Shown here one piece after another: positions 5,588 through 8,280 of a DNA stretch of 8,280 bases (its first letter is position 1; each line of letters begins with the position of its first letter). The DNA lies in assembly GCA_050732995.1 (NCBI GenBank), contig JBOHSA010000021.1, forward strand, positions 1 to 8,280. The letters are read 5' to 3'. The DNA is from JBOHSA01 sp050732995 (GTDB lineage: Bacteria; Gemmatimonadota; Gemmatimonadetes; Gemmatimonadales; GWC2-71-9). Both the position numbers and the translations under genes were made by a program. The notes under the pieces are model-generated. The model ran no database searches, was not told the DNA's origin, and worked only from the letters and a program-made list of their open reading frames with translations.

Positions 5588-5971
5588 TTGAAGCCGCTGG
5601 TCTACAAGAAGAGCCGCCGGGTGCGCGGCGCCGAGCCGCCCCGCCACAAACTGCACATCGCCAAAGGCGACGTGGTGCGGGTGATCCGCGGCGAGCACCG
5701 GGGCAAGGAAGGCAAGGTCCTGCACGTCTACCCCAAGCGGTTCCGCGTGACGGTCGAAGGGGTGAACGTGGTCAAGAAGCACAAGCGCGCCACGACGCCG
5801 CAGGCGGAGAGCGGGATCATCGAGTTCCCCGCGCCGATCGCGGCCTCGAACGTGATGCTGCTCGACCCCAAGTCGGGCGCGCCGACGCGCGTGCGCCGCC
5901 GCCGGGACCAGGACGGCACGATCGAGCGGATCGCGGTGAAATCGGGTCAGCCGATTCCGCGGGTGAGGTAA
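5588..5971 (+). CDS. rplX: 50S ribosomal protein L24 (TTG start)
   Basis: L24 is one of the two initiators of 50S assembly. It has an N-terminal KOW motif that binds the 5' part of 23S rRNA and a loop near the tunnel exit. The KOW region is IAKGDVVRVIRGEHRGKEGK (24-43), followed by VEGVNVVKKHKRAT, then SGIIEFPAPIAASNVMLLDP (75-94) and PTRVRRR. The protein has 127 residues if it starts at TTG, about 20 more than common homologues. The first 22 residues are a basic leader not seen in E. coli L24. No in-frame ATG exists before the KOW motif. A GTG at 5621 is the main alternative, but it has only a weak site upstream, whereas TTG has a ten-base Shine-Dalgarno match. One base separates it from rplN. 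Confidence 0.95.
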   Translation: MKPLVYKKSRRVRGAEPPRHKLHIAKGDVVRVIRGEHRGKEGKVLHVYPKRFRVTVEGVNVVKKHKRATTPQAESGIIEFPAPIAASNVMLLDPKSGAPTRVRRRRDQDGTIERIAVKSGQPIPRVR

Positions 5972-5974
5972 CGG

Positions 5975-6667
5975 ATGTCCGAGCCCAAAGAGCCGAAGGC
6001 GAAGAAGGCCCCGCCCAAGGAGAAGAAGCCGAAGCCGGCGGCCGAAGGGACGGCGCCGGCGCCGGCGCCGGCGGAGCCTGAGGGTCCCCCGGCCGAGCCG
6101 GCGCCACGGCCGCGCTTGCTGGAGCACTACGCACAGCGCGTCCGGCCCAAGCTGCAACAGCAGTTTGGTTTCGGGAACCCGCACGAGATCCCCAAGCTGC
6201 TGAAGATCGTGCTCAACGTGGGGATGGGCGACGCGCCCAAGAACCCCAAGGCGCTCGAGGCCGCGGTCGCCGAGCTCGGCGCCATCGCGGGACAGAAGGC
6301 GGTGGTCACCCGCGCCAAGAAGGCCATCGCGAATTTCAACCTGCGGGCCGGGATGCCGATCGGCTGTGCGGTGACCCTCCGCGGGGCGCACATGTACGAG
6401 TTCCTGGACCGCTTCATCAGCGTGGCCGTTCCGCGAATGCGCGATTTCCGCGGGCTGCCCACCAAGAGCTTCGACGGCCGCGGCAACTACTCCCTCGGTC
6501 TCAAAGAGCAAATGGTCTTCCCGGAGATCGACTACGACAAGGTCGAAAAGATCCACGGAATGGACATCACGATTGTCACGAGCGCGGGACGCGACGATAC
6601 GGCCCTGGCGCTCCTCCGCGAGATGGGCATGCCCTTCCGCGGCGAAGCCCCCGTCGCGGTCGCCTAG
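5975..6667 (+). CDS. rplE: 50S ribosomal protein L5, with a low-complexity N-terminal extension
   Basis: L5 binds 5S rRNA and sits in the central protuberance, contacting P-site tRNA and S13. The protein has 230 residues, against about 179 in E. coli. The L5 core begins near residue 47: RLLEHYAQRVRPKL, EIPKLLKIVLNVGMGDA (71-87), TRAKKAIANFNLRAGMPIG (112-130), VTLRGAHMYEFLDRF and VPRMRDFRGL, then GNYSLGLKEQMVFPEIDYDK (170-189). Residues 1-46 are a Lys/Glu-rich then Ala/Pro-rich leader without similarity to the core. The ATG at 5975 has GAGG at 5965-5968, six bases away, and sits three bases after the rplX stop. A TTG at 6116 would remove the leader but has no good ribosome binding site, so I keep the long form. 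Confidence 0.96.
   Translation: MSEPKEPKAKKAPPKEKKPKPAAEGTAPAPAPAEPEGPPAEPAPRPRLLEHYAQRVRPKLQQQFGFGNPHEIPKLLKIVLNVGMGDAPKNPKALEAAVAELGAIAGQKAVVTRAKKAIANFNLRAGMPIGCAVTLRGAHMYEFLDRFISVAVPRMRDFRGLPTKSFDGRGNYSLGLKEQMVFPEIDYDKVEKIHGMDITIVTSAGRDDTALALLREMGMPFRGEAPVAVA
6052..6073 (+). repeat. GGCGCC tandem repeat within the rplE leader
   Basis: Three full copies of GGCGCC plus four more bases of the unit encode an Ala-Pro repeat in the low-complexity N-terminus of L5. The six-base unit keeps the frame, so gain or loss of a copy would change the protein only by two residues. The unit is its own reverse complement and could fold on itself. Confidence 0.85.
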
Positions 6668-6679
6668 GAGAGCCGACGC

Positions 6680-6865
6680 ATGGCGAAGAAGTGCTGGATC
6701 GAGAAGGTCAAACGGACGCCCAAGTTCAAGGTGCGCGGCTACTACCGCTGCCAACGCTGCGGCCGCAGCCGGGGCACGCTGCGGAAATTCGGCCTGTGCC
6801 GCATCTGTTTCCGTGAGCTCGCGCTGCGCGGGGAAATCCCCGGCGTGCGCAAGGCCAGCTGGTAA
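6680..6865 (+). CDS. rpsN: 30S ribosomal protein S14, zinc-binding type
   Basis: S14 is a late-assembling protein of the 30S head. This is the short zinc-binding (type Z) form of 61 residues, the normal size for that form. The zinc ligands are visible as Cys24-x-x-Cys27 and Cys40-x-x-Cys43 in YYRCQRCGR and FGLCRICFREL. KRTPKFKVRGY and the end GEIPGVRKASW are signatures. Cys5 is an additional cysteine that is not part of the cluster pattern. Many bacteria have a zinc-free S14 paralogue elsewhere for zinc limitation; none is seen here. Twelve bases separate it from rplE, holding AGGAG at 6666-6670. The symbol rpsZ is also used for this type. Confidence 0.98.
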   Translation: MAKKCWIEKVKRTPKFKVRGYYRCQRCGRSRGTLRKFGLCRICFRELALRGEIPGVRKASW

Positions 6866-6880
6866 AGGACGGCAAGCGAG

Positions 6881-7276
6881 ATGAGCGTGACTGACCCCGT
6901 CGCCGACATGCTAACCCGCGTGCGCAACGCCTGCCAGGCGGGCCACCGCCGGGTCGACATGCCGGTGTCGAAACTGAAGGTGGAGATCGCGCGGATCCTC
7001 CGCGACAACCATTACATCCAGGACTTCAAGGTCCTGGACGACGGCCGCCACGGGCTGCTGCGGCTCTACCTCAAGTACCACAACGACGCCCCCGTGATCC
7101 GCGAGCTGCAGCGCGTGTCCGCTCCAGGCCTGCGGCGCTATGTCAAAGCCCGCGAGATCCCGCGCGTGAAGAACGGGCTGGGGATGGCTATTCTCAGCAC
7201 GCCCCAGGGCCTGATGTCGGACCGCGAAGCCCGCTCCGCCCGTATCGGCGGCGAGCTGCTCGCGGTGATCTGGTAG
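6881..7276 (+). CDS. rpsH: 30S ribosomal protein S8
   Basis: S8 is a primary binder of the central domain of 16S rRNA and the known feedback repressor of the spc operon in E. coli. The protein has 131 residues, the usual length. DPVADMLTRVRNACQAGHR (5-23) starts the fold, and VPSK-like MPVSKLKVEIARIL (27-40) follows. The C-terminal signature is GLGMAILSTPQGLMSDREAR (99-118), then IGGELLAVIW. The ATG is 15 bases after the S14 stop, with AAAGGA at 6864-6869 about 11 bases before it. Whether an S8-binding mimic exists in the mRNA near rplE could not be judged by eye. Confidence 0.98.
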   Translation: MSVTDPVADMLTRVRNACQAGHRRVDMPVSKLKVEIARILRDNHYIQDFKVLDDGRHGLLRLYLKYHNDAPVIRELQRVSAPGLRRYVKAREIPRVKNGLGMAILSTPQGLMSDREARSARIGGELLAVIW

Positions 7277-7288
7277 GAGGCCCCCCCT
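7275..7288 (+). promoter_or_regulatory. Shine-Dalgarno of rplF followed by a run of seven C
   Basis: AGGAGG at 7275-7280 overlaps the rpsH stop codon and is eight bases before the rplF ATG. The spacer is CCCCCCC plus one T (7281-7288). The ribosome binding site is strong; the C run is unusual but may simply reflect GC bias. Confidence 0.7.
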
Positions 7289-7834
7289 ATGTCGCGCATC
7301 GGCAAGCGCCCGGTCCCCCTCCCGAAGGGCGTCACCGCGCAGATCGAGGGGCGAACGGTCACGGTCAAAGGCCCCCGCGGGGAAATCAGCCGGACGATCC
7401 ACGCGGAGCTGGGGGTCGCCGTCGAGGATAACGCGATCGTGGTCCGGCGCCCCTCCGACGAGAGCCGCCACAAGGCCCTGCACGGTCTCACCCGCACGCT
7501 CATGGCCAACATGGTGGACGGGGTGACCAAGGGGTTCGCGAAGTCGCTCGAGATCCAGGGCGTCGGCTACAAAGCCGAGCCCCGGCCCTTCGGGGTGCAG
7601 CTCGTGGTGGGGTTCTCCCATCCGGTGCCATACCACGCGCCGAAGGGGATCAAGATCTCGGTGGACAACAACGTCCTCCTGAAGGTCGAGGGCGTGGACA
7701 AGGAGCTGGTGGGGCAGGTGGCGGCGGAGCTGCGCGCGGTCCGGCCACCGGAGCCGTACAAGGGCAAAGGGATCCGCTACGTGGGTGAACAGGTGCGCCG
7801 CAAGGCCGGCAAGACGGCCCAGGCAGCCAAGTAA
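7289..7834 (+). CDS. rplF: 50S ribosomal protein L6
   Basis: L6 is a two-domain protein near the GTPase-associated region and the sarcin-ricin loop, needed for late 50S assembly. The protein has 181 residues, normal length. It starts with MSRIGKRPVPLPKGV and VTVKGPRGEIS in the first domain. The linker and second domain carry GFAKSLEIQGVGYKAE (82-97), FSHPVPYHAPKGI (109-121) and the signature PEPYKGKGIRYVGEQVRRKA (154-173). The C-terminus is a short Lys/Ala/Gln end. A 13-base gap with AGGA at 7836-7839 follows before rplR. Confidence 0.98.
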   Translation: MSRIGKRPVPLPKGVTAQIEGRTVTVKGPRGEISRTIHAELGVAVEDNAIVVRRPSDESRHKALHGLTRTLMANMVDGVTKGFAKSLEIQGVGYKAEPRPFGVQLVVGFSHPVPYHAPKGIKISVDNNVLLKVEGVDKELVGQVAAELRAVRPPEPYKGKGIRYVGEQVRRKAGKTAQAAK

Positions 7835-7847
7835 CAGGACGACGACT

Positions 7848-8219
7848 ATGCGATCCGTGCACAAGATCAAGACGCGCGAGCAGGGCCGCCACCGGCGGCA
7901 CCTCCGGGTCCGCAAGAAGGTCCGCGGGACGGCGGCGCGGCCCCGGTTGGTCGTATTTCGGTCCTCGAAGCACATCTACGCGCACCTGGTCGACGACGCG
8001 CGGGGCGTCACGCTGATCGGCGCCTCGGACCGCTCCGAGGGCATCCAGGTCGAGGGCAAAGGCAAGACGGGCAAGAGCTTCGCCCTCGGCCAGTTGATCG
8101 CCGTCAAGGCGAAGGGTCAGGGCATCGCCAAGGTTGTGTTCGATCGTGGCGGGTACCAGTACCATGGGCGCGTGAAGGCGGTGGCCGACGGCGCCCGCAA
8201 AGGCGGATTGGAGTTCTGA
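7848..8219 (+). CDS. rplR: 50S ribosomal protein L18
   Basis: L18 binds 5S rRNA together with L5 and L25-type proteins and delivers it to the central protuberance. The start chosen is the ATG at 7848, eight bases after AGGA at 7836-7839, giving 123 residues, close to the usual length. The frame is open further upstream to an ATG at 7785 inside rplF, but the 21 extra residues are only the out-of-frame L6 sequence. Signatures are RPRLVVFRSSKHIYAHLVDD (31-50) and KVVFDRGGYQYHGRVKAVAD (95-114), ending GGLEF. The N-terminus is strongly basic, as expected for 5S rRNA contact. The TGA stop overlaps the next ATG by one base. Confidence 0.98.
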   Translation: MRSVHKIKTREQGRHRRHLRVRKKVRGTAARPRLVVFRSSKHIYAHLVDDARGVTLIGASDRSEGIQVEGKGKTGKSFALGQLIAVKAKGQGIAKVVFDRGGYQYHGRVKAVADGARKGGLEF

Positions 8220-8280
8220 TGACGGACGATCAGGAGCAGGTGGCGGGCGCGACGCCGGAGCCGGCGGCAGCGGCGGAGAC
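8219..8280 (+). CDS. rpsE: Probable 30S ribosomal protein S5, N-terminal fragment (partial)
   Basis: An ATG overlapping the rplR stop (TGATG) opens a frame that runs off the window after 20 full codons. GGAG at 8210-8213 lies five bases upstream. The visible residues are acidic and Ala/Pro-rich (MTDDQEQVAGATPEPAAAAE) and contain no S5 signature. The assignment rests on the near-universal gene order in which rpsE follows rplR. If correct, this S5 has a low-complexity leader ahead of its RNA-binding domain, as the L5 in this window does. Confidence 0.8.
   Translation, partial: MTDDQEQVAGATPEPAAAAE

Noticed and set aside
5549..6754. A 401-codon open frame on the minus strand opposite rplX, rplE and rpsN
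   Set aside because: It is a compositional shadow with Arg-rich, His-rich sequence and no recognisable domain; the + strand genes explain all conservation.
7785..7847. Upstream in-frame extension of rplR to an ATG inside rplF
   Set aside because: The 21 extra residues are a shadow of the L6 C-terminus; the ATG at 7848 has a suitable ribosome binding site and yields normal L18.
6911..7975. A 354-codon open frame on the minus strand opposite rpsH, rplF and rplR
   Set aside because: The same GC-driven shadow effect; no family resemblance and no independent ribosome binding context.

Overview
This window is a continuous stretch of bacterial translation genes, all on the + strand. It holds the 3' end of tuf (EF-Tu), a complete S10-type ribosomal protein cluster (S10, L3, L4, L23, L2, S19, L22, S3, L16, L29, S17) and most of an spc-type cluster (L14, L24, L5, zinc-type S14, S8, L6, L18 and the first 62 bases of a probable S5 gene). 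Every gene is identified from strongly conserved family sequence and from its place in the classical bacterial gene order. I see no mobile element, tRNA, rRNA, CRISPR array, foreign insertion or broken gene.

The DNA is very GC-rich and the proteins are rich in Ala, Arg, Gly and Pro. The order tuf-rpsJ-rplC-rplD-rplW-rplB-rpsS-rplV-rpsC-rplP-rpmC-rpsQ-rplN-rplX-rplE-rpsN-rpsH-rplF-rplR-rpsE is the standard bacterial one. S14 is the short zinc-binding form with four cysteines. The S10 sequence and the GC content would fit a Gemmatimonadota-like or other GC-rich, non-proteobacterial lineage. That placement is a weak inference from memory and was not tested.

The layout is extremely compact. From tuf to rpsE the joints range from an 8-base overlap to a 19-base gap. 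The two longest gaps are rpsQ to rplN (19 bases, at the S10/spc boundary) and tuf to rpsJ (16 bases). No gap can hold a terminator plus a new promoter, or the long structured S10 leader known from E. coli. The simplest reading is one long transcript entering from upstream (str/tuf side) and continuing past the window, with heavy translational coupling. Most genes have a purine-rich Shine-Dalgarno sequence inside the end of the preceding gene. The clearest case is rplX, which starts with TTG behind a ten-base match to the 16S rRNA 3' end.

What differs from textbook proteins is mostly low-complexity additions: an Ala/Pro insert in L3, an Ala/Glu tail on S19, a roughly 50-residue basic tail on L22, a roughly 46-residue Lys/Pro/Ala leader on L5, and the start of an acidic/Ala leader on S5. 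The tip of the L22 tunnel hairpin also differs from E. coli at positions that are normally charged. These are modest variations on a core housekeeping locus. I do not see evidence for a previously undescribed system here.
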